Of a DNA stretch of 64,000 bases, positions 51,484 to 59,832 are shown one piece after another. The position numbers and the translations under genes are program-made. The notes beneath the pieces were generated by a model that was given only the letters and a program-made list of their open reading frames with translations, did no database searches and was not told where the DNA came from. The stretch is from Glycomyces buryatensis (lineage in GTDB: Bacteria > Actinomycetota > Actinomycetes > Mycobacteriales > Micromonosporaceae). Positions within the stretch are counted from its first letter, which is position 1. Each line of letters begins with the position of its first letter. The stretch lies in NCBI RefSeq assembly GCF_004912275.1, contig NZ_STGY01000021.1:1-64000 (forward strand). Direction: 5' to 3'.

Positions 51484-52527
51484 ATGTCTTACACCGCCCC
51501 GGATCCCGCGCAGTTCGCCCAGATGGAGCAGGCCTATTCGTACATGGCGCCCGCGGCCGCCATCCAGATCGTCATGCCCACCTTCACCTTCTTCGGCCCG
51601 TGCAACCAGATCTCGCGCATCATCTACATGAACCAGTGCAACCCCGGCTTGATCATGCAGGTCGCCGCCAACTGGCTCAAGCTCGCCGAGCACTACCTGG
51701 CGGCGAGCGAGAAGCTCAAGGAGAAGACCGGAGAGATCAGCGAGGACGACTGGTCGGGAGACGACCGCGATTCCTTCGACGACAAGTCCGGCAAGATGGA
51801 CGCCCAGCTGGTCATCATCGCCGCGTTCGCGATGCACGTGGGCATCTCCCTGTTCATCATCGGCACGATGCTGGCCGTCCTGGTCCCCCTCATGCTCGCC
51901 GTCGCCACCTCGCTCTTCGCGATGTCGGTCATGTACACGGCCTTCAGGTTCATCCCGGTGATCGGGCCCGGGGTGGCCGCGAGCATCCACGTCATGGCCA
52001 CCGCCACCGCGGGGTCCTGCCTGACGGTCCTGGAGGCGCTGGACAAGGCGATCACCCTGGCCGCCAAAACGCTGGCGAGTTTCATCGGGGCCAATATGGG
52101 CGCCTCCTGGATCGCGCTGGCCACCAAGGGCAACATGATCAATCCCCTGGACACGATCGGTTCGACCGGATTCAGTCTGCTCCAGGGACTCTCGCAGCTG
52201 GCACTGCGCAACCTCATGGCCCCCGGCCGCAACGCGACGAGCAGCCTCGCGAGCGCCTCGCCCAAAATGAACAACTTGCTCATGAAGAACAATCCCCACC
52301 TGATCAACTTCGCCGGCGGCCAGGGCGTCTACAACATCGGCAACAACATCAACGGCGACGTCAACCCGGACGGCGACGCCCAGCGGTGGGACCGGCAGAC
52401 CGGGGTCGACTTCGGCGGCCTCGACTTCATCCCCAACACCTTCGAGGACCAGGCCCGCGAGGACGACGGGGAACCGCAGTGGCGCGACCCCGACAAGTAC
52501 CCGAAGGACCAGCAGGAAGACGCCTGA
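51484..52527 (+). CDS. WxG-motif membrane protein of the secretion cassette
   Basis: A 347-residue protein. An N-terminal helical domain (about 1-105) has a central WSG turn at residues 90-92, the WxG mark of ESX substrates. Two or three hydrophobic helices (about 107-165) follow, then a glycine/proline-rich, acidic tail (about 225-347) with GGQGVYNIGNNINGDVNPDG and ending DPDKYPKDQQEDA. WXG domain plus a transmembrane region suggests a type VII-exported effector or membrane-tethered component. No toxin motif is recognised. It lies 33 bases after the EspC-like gene, with AAGGAA before the ATG. Confidence 0.65.
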   Translation: MSYTAPDPAQFAQMEQAYSYMAPAAAIQIVMPTFTFFGPCNQISRIIYMNQCNPGLIMQVAANWLKLAEHYLAASEKLKEKTGEISEDDWSGDDRDSFDDKSGKMDAQLVIIAAFAMHVGISLFIIGTMLAVLVPLMLAVATSLFAMSVMYTAFRFIPVIGPGVAASIHVMATATAGSCLTVLEALDKAITLAAKTLASFIGANMGASWIALATKGNMINPLDTIGSTGFSLLQGLSQLALRNLMAPGRNATSSLASASPKMNNLLMKNNPHLINFAGGQGVYNIGNNINGDVNPDGDAQRWDRQTGVDFGGLDFIPNTFEDQAREDDGEPQWRDPDKYPKDQQEDA

Positions 52528-52572
52528 CCAGGCGCGGAACCGATCAACACCTGAGAGCAGATTGGCAGCCCG

Positions 52573-52899
52573 ATGGCAGCGAGAGAAATCGACACCGAGG
52601 CCCTGGAGGAATACCGGTCGGTCGTCCGCGACCAGCTGGAACTCCTGGACTCCATCATCACCAAGCTCGAGAACGGGCAGCCGCTGGGCCGCCTGCCCGC
52701 CTTCGGGCAGCTCGACGCCTCGGTGACCGCGAAGCAGAACTACGAGACCTTCCACGAGACCACCTGGACCAACCTTCAGAACCTGCGGGAATCCCTGCAC
52801 GGCATGATCACCACCCTCAACGACTCCGCGGAGCTGTCCGAGGAGGCCGACGCGGCCGCCGAAAGCGACCTGAACGACTACGACTCGGCCCTCGCCTGA
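52573..52899 (+). CDS. Small helical protein of the secretion cassette
   Basis: A 108-residue acidic, all-helical protein of ESX-substrate size but without a clear WxG turn. It begins IDTEALEEYRSVVRDQLELLDSI, has a possible turn around LGRLPAFGQLDASVTAKQNY and ends SELSEEADAAAESDLNDYDSALA-like. It may be the dimer partner of one of the neighbouring WxG proteins. Its stop codon overlaps the start of the lipoprotein gene (TGATG), so the two are coupled. Confidence 0.6.
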   Translation: MAAREIDTEALEEYRSVVRDQLELLDSIITKLENGQPLGRLPAFGQLDASVTAKQNYETFHETTWTNLQNLRESLHGMITTLNDSAELSEEADAAAESDLNDYDSALA

Positions 52900-53654
52900 T
52901 GAGGGCCGCGACCCGGGTGGCAGGGACCGCCGCCGCGGTGGCCGCCGCGCTGGCCCTGGCCTCCGCTTGCAGCACCGGCACCGATCCCGGTGCCGACACG
53001 AGCGGGTCCGCCGAGACCGGTTCGCTGTCGTCCATGTCGGACTGGCTGGGCTGCGACGTCTTCGCCGACCTGGAAGCGCTCCAAGAGACCCTGGGCGTCA
53101 CGGCCGTCGAAGGGGAGCTGCAAAGCGACGGCCTGAACGAGGGCGTCGACGCCGAGGCCGCCGGCTGCTCGGGCCTGTTCGACCTGGCCGCCTTCTCCGA
53201 CACGCAGGGTTCGTTCGACTACGAGTCCACCGGCGACGCGGCGATCCGCGCCGGCCTGGCGCCCTGGGCCGGTGAGGAGGAGGCCGCGGCGAACTTCGCC
53301 GATCGCGTCGGCGTCCGCGAGGACAATCCCGCGGGCCTCGACTACACCGACGAACAGGAGGGCGAACTCGGCGGCGAGTGGGACGAGAGCCTCACCGTCA
53401 CCGCGGAGACCGCGCACCGCACCTATGTGGACGTCTACGGCCGGTACGGGTCGTGGGTCGTCTACGTGTCGGTGGACTACCTGCACGACCCCGGCGTCGG
53501 CGCCTACGAGTCCGCCCCCGAGCTCTACCCGGACTCCAGCGCCGAGCAGCTGGCCGTCTACCCCTTTACAACTGCACAGTTCACCGACTGGATCTCGCAG
53601 GAGTACCTGCCGCAGGTCCAGTCCGACATCCTCGAACGAGTCGAGAGCGAGTAG
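52899..53654 (+). CDS. Lipoprotein of the secretion cassette (DUF3558-like)
   Basis: A 251-residue exported lipoprotein with lipobox ALASAC and Cys24. The mature part has two cysteines in WLGCDVFADLEALQETLGV and AAGCSGLFDLAAF, arranged as in DUF3558-type actinobacterial lipoproteins, a family of unknown function. It ends in an amphipathic helix (FTTAQFTDWISQEYLPQVQ). It would be anchored on the outer face of the membrane and may receive or fold the secreted proteins. The start overlaps the previous stop by one base. Confidence 0.7.
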   Translation: MRAATRVAGTAAAVAAALALASACSTGTDPGADTSGSAETGSLSSMSDWLGCDVFADLEALQETLGVTAVEGELQSDGLNEGVDAEAAGCSGLFDLAAFSDTQGSFDYESTGDAAIRAGLAPWAGEEEAAANFADRVGVREDNPAGLDYTDEQEGELGGEWDESLTVTAETAHRTYVDVYGRYGSWVVYVSVDYLHDPGVGAYESAPELYPDSSAEQLAVYPFTTAQFTDWISQEYLPQVQSDILERVESE

Positions 53655-53659
53655 CGGCG

Positions 53660-55624
53660 ATGGCCGAAGAAGAAGAGTTCGAGCGCCAGGATTACGGCAA
53701 GACCGACGAGGGGCAGTCGACCTCCTCCTATACCGAGGCGCAGAACAACCTCCTGGTAGCGCCCCAATGCAGCACCGATTCATGCACCTGTAGCACCGAG
53801 GAACCCGCCGAGGCGGCCTGGGTGAAGCTGATGTCGGCGGTCCCCCAGGCGAGCCAGATCAATAACCTGCGGGCTGCCCGCGAGGGCACCATGATGCTCC
53901 CCGAGGGGCAGACGATCCAGAGCATGGTCTCCTCCATCCGGCCCCAGCCGGAGGCGGACTACGCCCTGGACACCATCCGGGACGAGTGGACGGACTTCCA
54001 CGAGCAGTTCCGCGTCATCGGTCCGAAGCTGGAGCAGGGCCTGGCCGACCTGTCCAAGCTCTGGAAGGGCGACGACTTCGACGCCTTCGAGGAGCAGAGC
54101 GAGACCGTCATCAAGAACTGCCGGACCCTGCTCGACGACATCGGCGGGGAGGACGGCACCGACGGCATCGTCAAGGTCCTCGACGACAAGCAGCTGGAGA
54201 TCTTCGAGCAGCAGGGCGGGACGGCCTGCGTCTACCCGGCGCCGAAGTTCTACATGGAGGGCACCAGTTGCGGCTCCCACCGCATCCACATCCGGCCCCC
54301 GTTCTACAAGAACTGCGTCATCGAGGAGAACGACGAGATCAAGCACGCGGTCGAGCTGGCCGGCTTCGATCCCACCGTCGTAGACGAGGTCCAGGAGGGC
54401 CGCCAGGCCGAGTACGACCGGTGGCTGGAGTACGCCACCGCCAATCCCGATTACGAGGTCGACGGGCTCAAGGGCGAGGAACTGGCGCAGAAGAAGGCCG
54501 ACGAGTACGCCGACCGGGAACTTGTCGCCATGGGAGCCAAGGGGTCCGAGCAGCTCGAGGAGCAGGCCGCGATCGTCAATGAGGAGGTGACCGAGCGGCA
54601 CTCCAATGTCGAGGCCCAGGTCACCGAGATCGAGCCCGACTCCAAGCCGAGCGAGACCACCACCTTCAACGACGGCCAGACCGACATCCCCGACAACGGC
54701 GGGCTCGACATCGGCGACGGCGGCACCGGCATGCCCGACCTCGGCGGAGGCGGGGGCGGTGGAGGCGGTGGGGGCCTGGACGACATGGCCCCGCCCACGG
54801 ACCTGAACAGCCTCAACAACTCGAACTCGGACGGGCTCGGCGGCACTGGCGGCCAGGGCGGCAACCTTCCGAGCGACTACACCGGCGGCAGCAACGACCT
54901 CAACGGGCTGGGCGACGAGAACCCGTTCGGCCCCGGCGAGGACCCGGACGGCACCGCGCCCGACGGCGATATCGGCAACGTCGGCAATGTCGGCAATACG
55001 GGCGGGCTGCCGCCGACCGACTACTCCAGCCCGAACGGGCTCGACGGCCTGGACGACTCGCCCTGGTCGCCGTCCGAATCCGACCCGGACGATCTCGACG
55101 GCGGTCTCGCCAGCGGCGGCAACGGCCCGAGCAGCCCCAGCCTCACCGCCCCCGGCGCCCCGCCGAGCAGCCCCGGCGGCCCGAACCTCACCACCACCGG
55201 CGTGCCGTACCGGCCCAACGGCGGCACGACCGGGCGGACCCCGTCCCCGGCCACCGGGCGCGGGCTCGGCAGCGGGCGGGGCATCAGCTCCACCTCCAAT
55301 GGCGGCCGGGGCATCAGCTCGACGTCGAACGGCAAGGGACTGGGCTCGGGCTCGGGTTCCGGCGGCCGCGGGATCAGCTCCACCTCAGGCGGCAGCGGGC
55401 TGCGCGGTGGCGCCGGTGCGGGCGCGGGCATGGGAGCCGGGGCGGGATCCGCAGCGGCCGGCAAGGCCGGCTCGGTTTCCGGCGGCGGCATGGTCCCGGG
55501 CGCCGCAGGCGGCGGGAAGGGTCCCGGAGACGACCCCGAGAGCGACCGCGAGGTGTTCCTCACCGAGGACGACGACATCTGGGGCGGCATGCCCGAGGAC
55601 GAGGACGAGGACCCCTTCGCATAG
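53660..55624 (+). CDS. Large Gly/Ser-rich WxG protein of the secretion cassette
   Basis: A 654-residue acidic protein with no signal peptide. The N-terminal part has a cysteine cluster (CSTDSCTC, about residues 37-44), and helices follow with a WKG turn (135-137) of WxG type in LSKLWKGDDFDAFEEQ. Two further cysteines flank a hydrophobic strand (CVYPAPKF, then KNCVIEEN). From about residue 355 it becomes a low-complexity, Gly/Ser/Asp/Pro-rich tail with a run of 11 glycines and three RGISSTS repeats (from 55277, 55307 and 55367). It ends in a highly acidic tail with the block REVFLTEDDDIWGGMPED. The last gene of the cassette, it is probably secreted; function unknown. Confidence 0.7.
   Translation: MAEEEEFERQDYGKTDEGQSTSSYTEAQNNLLVAPQCSTDSCTCSTEEPAEAAWVKLMSAVPQASQINNLRAAREGTMMLPEGQTIQSMVSSIRPQPEADYALDTIRDEWTDFHEQFRVIGPKLEQGLADLSKLWKGDDFDAFEEQSETVIKNCRTLLDDIGGEDGTDGIVKVLDDKQLEIFEQQGGTACVYPAPKFYMEGTSCGSHRIHIRPPFYKNCVIEENDEIKHAVELAGFDPTVVDEVQEGRQAEYDRWLEYATANPDYEVDGLKGEELAQKKADEYADRELVAMGAKGSEQLEEQAAIVNEEVTERHSNVEAQVTEIEPDSKPSETTTFNDGQTDIPDNGGLDIGDGGTGMPDLGGGGGGGGGGGLDDMAPPTDLNSLNNSNSDGLGGTGGQGGNLPSDYTGGSNDLNGLGDENPFGPGEDPDGTAPDGDIGNVGNVGNTGGLPPTDYSSPNGLDGLDDSPWSPSESDPDDLDGGLASGGNGPSSPSLTAPGAPPSSPGGPNLTTTGVPYRPNGGTTGRTPSPATGRGLGSGRGISSTSNGGRGISSTSNGKGLGSGSGSGGRGISSTSGGSGLRGGAGAGAGMGAGAGSAAAGKAGSVSGGGMVPGAAGGGKGPGDDPESDREVFLTEDDDIWGGMPEDEDEDPFA
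55277..55393 (+). repeat. Coding RGISSTS repeats in the Gly/Ser-rich tail
   Basis: Three nine-codon units RGISSTSNG, RGISSTSNG and RGISSTSGG start at 55277, 55307 and 55367. They differ in synonymous bases, so they are protein-level repeats, not recent DNA duplications. Confidence 0.85.
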
Positions 55625-55722
55625 GGCCGGGCCCGCAGACCGGGCCTTGCCCTCGAGACGATCGGGGTGCGGAGCGGCACCGTGCAGCCGCCTCGCGCCC
55701 CGATCCCCTTCACGGGAAACGG

Positions 55723-55768
55723 CCGTGGGGCCTGTCCCGGATCGATCGATCCGGGACAGGCCCCACGG
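55723..55768. terminator. Very long bidirectional hairpin terminator
   Basis: A perfect 46-bp palindrome between the secretion cassette and the convergent glutamine synthetase gene. The left arm 55723-55744 and right arm 55747-55768 pair over 22 bases with AT at the centre. It should end transcription in both directions. Confidence 0.85.
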
Positions 55769-55798
55769 TCTTAGTCGTGTGTCCGCTTCTGCGGGCGC

Positions 55799-57139
55799 TC
55801 AGAGGTTGATGTACCTGCGGCGCTCGAAGGCGGTCACCTGTGTGCGGTAGTCCTCCCACTCGCTGCGCTTGTTCTTGAGGAAGTAGTCGAAGACGTGCTC
55901 ACCCAGGACCTCGGGGACGAGCTCGGAGGCCTCCATCGCGTCGAGGGCCTCGGCGAGGTTCGACGGGAGCGGCTGGTAGCCGGCGGCGACGCGTTCGGCG
56001 TTGGTCAGCGACGCGACGTCGTCCTCGGTGCCCGGGGGCAGTTCGTAGCCCTCTTCGATGCCCTTGAGGCCGGCGCCGAGCAGGACGGCGTAGGCCAGGT
56101 ACGGGTTGGCGGCCGAGTCCAGCGAGCGGATCTCGACGCGGGCCGAGTTCGGCTTGCCGTAGGCGGGGACGCGGACCAGCGCGGAGCGGTTGGCCTTGCC
56201 CCAGGACACGAACGAGGGCGCCTCGGAGATCTGGCCCGGCTGGGGGCTGGTGAAGAGGCGCTTGTAGGAGTTGACCCACTGGTTGGTGATCGCGGTGAAC
56301 TCGGGCGCGTGGCGCAGGAGTCCTGCAATGAAGGCCTTGGCGGTCTTGGAGAGCCGCTGCTCGTCGCCCGGGTCGTGGAAGGCGTTGTCCTCGCCCTCGA
56401 AGAGCGAGAGGTGGGAGTGCATGCCGGAGCCGGGCTGGGTGGTGAACGGCTTGGGCATGAACGAGGCGGTCACGTCGGAGGTCAGGGCGACCTCCTTGAC
56501 GATGTGGCGGAACGTCATGATGTTGTCCGCGGTGGTCAGCGCGTCGGCGTAGCGCAGGTCGATCTCCTGCTGGCCGGGCGCGACCTCGTGGTGCGAGAAC
56601 TCGACCGAGATGCCGACGCGCTCGAGCGCGATGATGGCCTGGCGGCGGAAGTCGCGGGCCGTCGAGTGCGTGGTGTGGTCGAAGTAGCCGCCGTCGTCGA
56701 CGGGGACGGGGTTCTCGCTGCCGTCCTTGAGGAGGAAGAACTCGATCTCGGGGTGCACGTAGAACGTGAAGCCCCGGTCGGCGGCCTTGGAGAGGGACCG
56801 GCGCAGCACGTGGCGCGGGTCGGCCCAGGACGGTGCGCCCTCGGGGGTCAGGATGTCGCAGAACATGCGGGCGGACTCGCCGATGCCGCGGCCCTCGAAG
56901 GGGAAGACCTGGAAGGTGGTCGGGTCAGGCATGGCGACCATGTCGGACTCGTAGACCCGCGCGAAGCCCTCGATGGCCGAGCCGTCGAACCCGATGCCCT
57001 CCTCGAAGGCGGATTCGAGCTCGGCGGGGGCGACACTGACGGACTTGAGGGTGCCGAGGACATCGGTGAACCACAGTCGCACGAATCGGATATCGCGCTC
57101 TTCGAGCGTCCGGAGCACGAACTCCTTCTGGCGTTCCAT
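55799..57139 (-). CDS. glnA2: Glutamine synthetase type I, GlnA2-like
   Basis: A 446-residue enzyme that joins ammonia to glutamate using ATP. Visible are FDGSAIEGFA, the metal-site EIEFFLL, GSGMHSHLSLF and the ATP/glutamate region with NPYLAYAVLLGAGLKGI. Length and neighbours (glnE, panB) match the GlnA2 group of actinomycetes (M. tuberculosis Rv2222c, 446 residues). The adenylylation-site NLYDLP of the beta type is replaced by GYELPPGTEDD, so this enzyme is probably not adenylylated, and the main GlnA1 must be elsewhere. GAGAC precedes the ATG. Confidence 0.95.
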   Translation of the reverse strand: MERQKEFVLRTLEERDIRFVRLWFTDVLGTLKSVSVAPAELESAFEEGIGFDGSAIEGFARVYESDMVAMPDPTTFQVFPFEGRGIGESARMFCDILTPEGAPSWADPRHVLRRSLSKAADRGFTFYVHPEIEFFLLKDGSENPVPVDDGGYFDHTTHSTARDFRRQAIIALERVGISVEFSHHEVAPGQQEIDLRYADALTTADNIMTFRHIVKEVALTSDVTASFMPKPFTTQPGSGMHSHLSLFEGEDNAFHDPGDEQRLSKTAKAFIAGLLRHAPEFTAITNQWVNSYKRLFTSPQPGQISEAPSFVSWGKANRSALVRVPAYGKPNSARVEIRSLDSAANPYLAYAVLLGAGLKGIEEGYELPPGTEDDVASLTNAERVAAGYQPLPSNLAEALDAMEASELVPEVLGEHVFDYFLKNKRSEWEDYRTQVTAFERRRYINL

Positions 57140-57244
57140 CGTGTCTCTCCTCTAGCTGGTCCTGGGGCGGCAATTCTCTCACTTGATTGTGTCCCCGACG
57201 TTAACCCAGGCAAACGTCGCTGCGAACGCGACCGAGGTAGATTC

Positions 57245-57949
57245 GTGAGCGTGTTCGCAGGAACGGTTACTCAAATGTGGCGGTGGCCCGTCAAAGCCCT
57301 TCGGGGCGAGACGGTCCGGTCCGCTGTGGTCGATCGGAACGGCATGGCCGGGGACCGGGTCCTCGAGGTGTTCAAGGCCGGTTCAGACGATAAATTGTGG
57401 GGCGGCTCGCACCCTCGGATGATGGAGTGGGAGGCGGCCTGGCCCGCGCAGTGCGGCTGCGCCGACGGCACCGGCGACGCTCCCGTCGTCTACGAGCCGA
57501 GCGGGGCCGCCTGGGCGGCCGACGACCCGGACCTGCCGGCGGTCATGGCCGCCGACCTGGGTGAGGACGCGATCGAGCTGCGCCCGCACGGCCGCTCCTA
57601 CGGGCGGCTCCTGGTGGTCTTCGAGGCGAGCCTGAAGCGGCTCTCGGAGCAGATGGGCCGCGAGATCGAGGTCGAGCGCTTCCGCCCCAACGTGCTGTGC
57701 GAATCCGACGCCGACGCCTTCGCCGAGGCCGGTTTCGAACCGGGCTCGCGGATCCGCTTGGGCGACAACGACTTCACCGTCCAGAAGCCGTGCGAACGGT
57801 GCATCCTGCCGAGCTGGGACCCCTATGGGCGCCAACGGGACAAGGACCTGCACAAACACATCGTCAAGGAGCTGGACAACCGCTTCGGCATCTACGTCCG
57901 AACCGAGGCGAAGGCGACTATCGCCGTCGGCGACCAGATCAGCGGTTGA
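57245..57949 (+). CDS. MOSC-domain protein (YcbX-like)
   Basis: A 234-residue protein combining the MOSC N-terminal beta-barrel (from TQMWRWPVKALRGETVRSAVVDRNGMAGDR) with the MOSC domain (about 100-230), including FRPNVLCESD, RIRLGDNDFTV and the conserved cysteine region PCERCILPSWDP. MOSC proteins bind the molybdenum cofactor or a sulfur carrier; reduction of N-hydroxylated compounds is known for some. GTG 57245 with GAGG upstream is taken as the start. It is divergent from glnA2. Confidence 0.9.
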   Translation: MSVFAGTVTQMWRWPVKALRGETVRSAVVDRNGMAGDRVLEVFKAGSDDKLWGGSHPRMMEWEAAWPAQCGCADGTGDAPVVYEPSGAAWAADDPDLPAVMAADLGEDAIELRPHGRSYGRLLVVFEASLKRLSEQMGREIEVERFRPNVLCESDADAFAEAGFEPGSRIRLGDNDFTVQKPCERCILPSWDPYGRQRDKDLHKHIVKELDNRFGIYVRTEAKATIAVGDQISG

Positions 57950-57966
57950 GAGCGGTGAAAGCGAGG

Positions 57967-58001
57967 ACGCCCTGAGCCGGGGATCGGTCGGCTCAGGGCG
58001 T
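57967..58001. terminator. Bidirectional hairpin terminator
   Basis: Perfect 12-bp arms ACGCCCTGAGCC and GGCTCAGGGCGT (57967-57978, 57990-58001) with an 11-base loop, between the convergent MOSC and HAD genes. Confidence 0.8.
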
Positions 58002-58070
58002 ATGACCAGCATAAAACGGCGGACCGACATCCTGTGTCCCAGTCGATCAGGCCCGGCACGAAACGGGGAG

Positions 58071-58757
58071 TCACGCCAAACGCTCGGTCACCCAGCGGTG
58101 GATGAACGGGTACAGCTCCTCAATGGTCGAAACTGAGACGTCGGCGGCAGGCCATGGCCTGCCGAAGTGGTCGATGTAGGCGGTCGCGCAGCCATAGTCA
58201 ACGGCCGGGGCCAGGTCGTTGCGGGGAATGTCGCCGATGCTGAGCAGCGAGGACGGGTCGCGGCCGTCGAGCAGGTCGTCCAGGATCTCGGGCATGCCGT
58301 CGGGCTTGTTGGCATCGCCGATGACCTTGTCGAACAGTCCGTCGAGGCCGAGCCGGTCGAGGACCGGCTCCAGGCTCTCGGCCGGGGCGTTGGTGGCCAG
58401 GTAGATCTCGACCTGCCGGGGCAGGCCCCAGATCATCTCGCGCAGGCCCGCCGGGGCCCACACGTTGAACTGGCCCTCGGCCATCAGGGCGCGGGTGTCC
58501 TCGTAGGCGGCCTGACGGACCTTGTCGTCGATGCCGTAGTCGCCGGCGAGGCGGCGCACGGCGTTGTCGGGGTCGAAGGCGTCGAAGGTCGAGCCGGTGG
58601 TGGGTTTACCCGCGACGAACGCGGTGTGGGCGTCGAGGAAGGCTTTGCGGTCGTCGGATTCGAGCTCCGAGGCGACGAGGCGGGCATAGTGGGCGGCGTG
58701 CTCCCAGCCGAGCCGGACCGTGCCGTCGTAGTCGAAAAGCAGGATAGCGTCGTTCAC
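58071..58757 (-). CDS. HAD-superfamily hydrolase
   Basis: A 228-residue hydrolase of the phosphoglycolate-phosphatase-like (HAD IA) type. Motif I is LLFDYDGTV with the nucleophile Asp near residue 9; motif II is in YLATNAPAES; the motif III lysine is in KVIGDANKPDGMP; motif IV is SIGDIPRNDLAPA. A cap domain (about 15-80) follows motif I. It removes phosphate from a small sugar or nucleotide; the substrate is unknown. The start is uncertain: GTG 58757 has no ribosome site but a TAGCGT box lies 8 bases upstream, which may mean a leaderless mRNA. Confidence 0.85.
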   Translation of the reverse strand: MNDAILLFDYDGTVRLGWEHAAHYARLVASELESDDRKAFLDAHTAFVAGKPTTGSTFDAFDPDNAVRRLAGDYGIDDKVRQAAYEDTRALMAEGQFNVWAPAGLREMIWGLPRQVEIYLATNAPAESLEPVLDRLGLDGLFDKVIGDANKPDGMPEILDDLLDGRDPSSLLSIGDIPRNDLAPAVDYGCATAYIDHFGRPWPAADVSVSTIEELYPFIHRWVTERLA

Positions 58758-58830
58758 GTATTGAGACGCTACGCGAATCGTCGCCTCCCCCAAAGGAGAA
58801 GGCGACGACACTCACCAAAGAGTTTCAGCT

Positions 58831-59700
58831 TCAATCGAAACTGTGCTCTGCCGTCGGGAAGGACCCGGCCCGCACATCGTCGGCGAATGCCTTTGCGGCG
58901 CCCTGCAGGACGTCGGCGACCTCCGCGTAGCGCTTGACGAATCGCGGGGCGCGGCCGCGCCGCATCCCGGCCATGTCCTGCCACACCAGCACCTGCGCGT
59001 CCGTGTCCGGACCCGCTCCGATGCCGACCGTGGGGATCGCGATCTGCTTGGTGATCTCGGCGGCGACCGAGGCGGTCACCATCTCCAGAACCACGGCGAA
59101 GGCCCCGGCCTCGGCTACGGCGTGCGCGTCGGCCTCGACCTCGGCGGCGGAGGCGTCGCGGCCCTGGACCCGGTAGCCCCCGAGCATGTTCTCGCTCTGC
59201 GGGGTGAAACCGATGTGGCCCATGACGGGAATGCCCGCGTCCGTCAGCGCCCGGATCTGGGCGGCCATGCGGCGCCCGCCTTCGAGCTTGACCGCGTGGG
59301 CGCCGGCCTTCATGAACCGGACGGCGGTCTCCAGGGCCTGCGCCGGACCGGCCTCATAGGACCCGAACGGGAGGTCGGCGACGACGAGGGTCCGCATCGT
59401 AGAGCGGGCCACGGCCGCCACCAGCGGCACCAGCTCGTCGACCGAGACCTGGAGGGTGGTCTCGTAGCCGTATACGTTGTTCGCCGCGGAGTCGCCGATC
59501 AGCAGGGCCGGGATCCCGGCCTCGTCGAACAGGGCGGCGGTGTACATGTCGTAGGAAGTCAGCATCGCCCACTTCTCACCGCGCTCTTTGGCTTCGATGA
59601 GGTGGCGGGTGCGGACGCGTTTGACGTTCTTGCCCGGCCCGTACAAGCTCGGGATCTCGTCGGGGGAAGTCGATGCTGTGCTCTTCGAAGGCGCCGTCAT
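58831..59700 (-). CDS. panB: 3-methyl-2-oxobutanoate hydroxymethyltransferase
   Basis: A 289-residue enzyme of coenzyme A/pantothenate synthesis that makes ketopantoate from 2-oxoisovalerate and methylene-tetrahydrofolate. Family blocks are visible: [64 protein letters not shown] and [23 protein letters not shown]. Metal ligands are the Asp in GDSAA and the Asp in VVADLPF. Its position near glnA2 and glnE repeats the mycobacterial order. It has no pan partner genes here. Confidence 0.96.
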   Translation of the reverse strand: MTAPSKSTASTSPDEIPSLYGPGKNVKRVRTRHLIEAKERGEKWAMLTSYDMYTAALFDEAGIPALLIGDSAANNVYGYETTLQVSVDELVPLVAAVARSTMRTLVVADLPFGSYEAGPAQALETAVRFMKAGAHAVKLEGGRRMAAQIRALTDAGIPVMGHIGFTPQSENMLGGYRVQGRDASAAEVEADAHAVAEAGAFAVVLEMVTASVAAEITKQIAIPTVGIGAGPDTDAQVLVWQDMAGMRRGRAPRFVKRYAEVADVLQGAAKAFADDVRAGSFPTAEHSFD

Positions 59701-59799
59701 CGTCGTAACTCCTGAATCTCCTCGTGGCCGGACGAGCCGGTCCCCGGGTAATTACGGAATCAAGACTAACGCTCATCGATGTCTCCGCGGCCGGGTGAA

Positions 59800-59827
59800 G
59801 GGGCGGTGTGACAAACTACGCCGCCCC
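59800..59827 (-). terminator. Possible hairpin downstream of nadE
   Basis: Arms GGGGCGG and CCGCCCC (59800-59806, 59821-59827) with a 14-base loop, 6 bases past the nadE stop on the minus strand. It is short, so it is a weak terminator call; nadE and panB may still be partly cotranscribed. Confidence 0.45.
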
Positions 59828-59832
59828 CTCCC

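Noticed and set aside
55277-55400. Possible CRISPR or satellite repeat
   Set aside because: The repeated units are in frame RGISSTS codons with synonymous differences and no spacer regularity.
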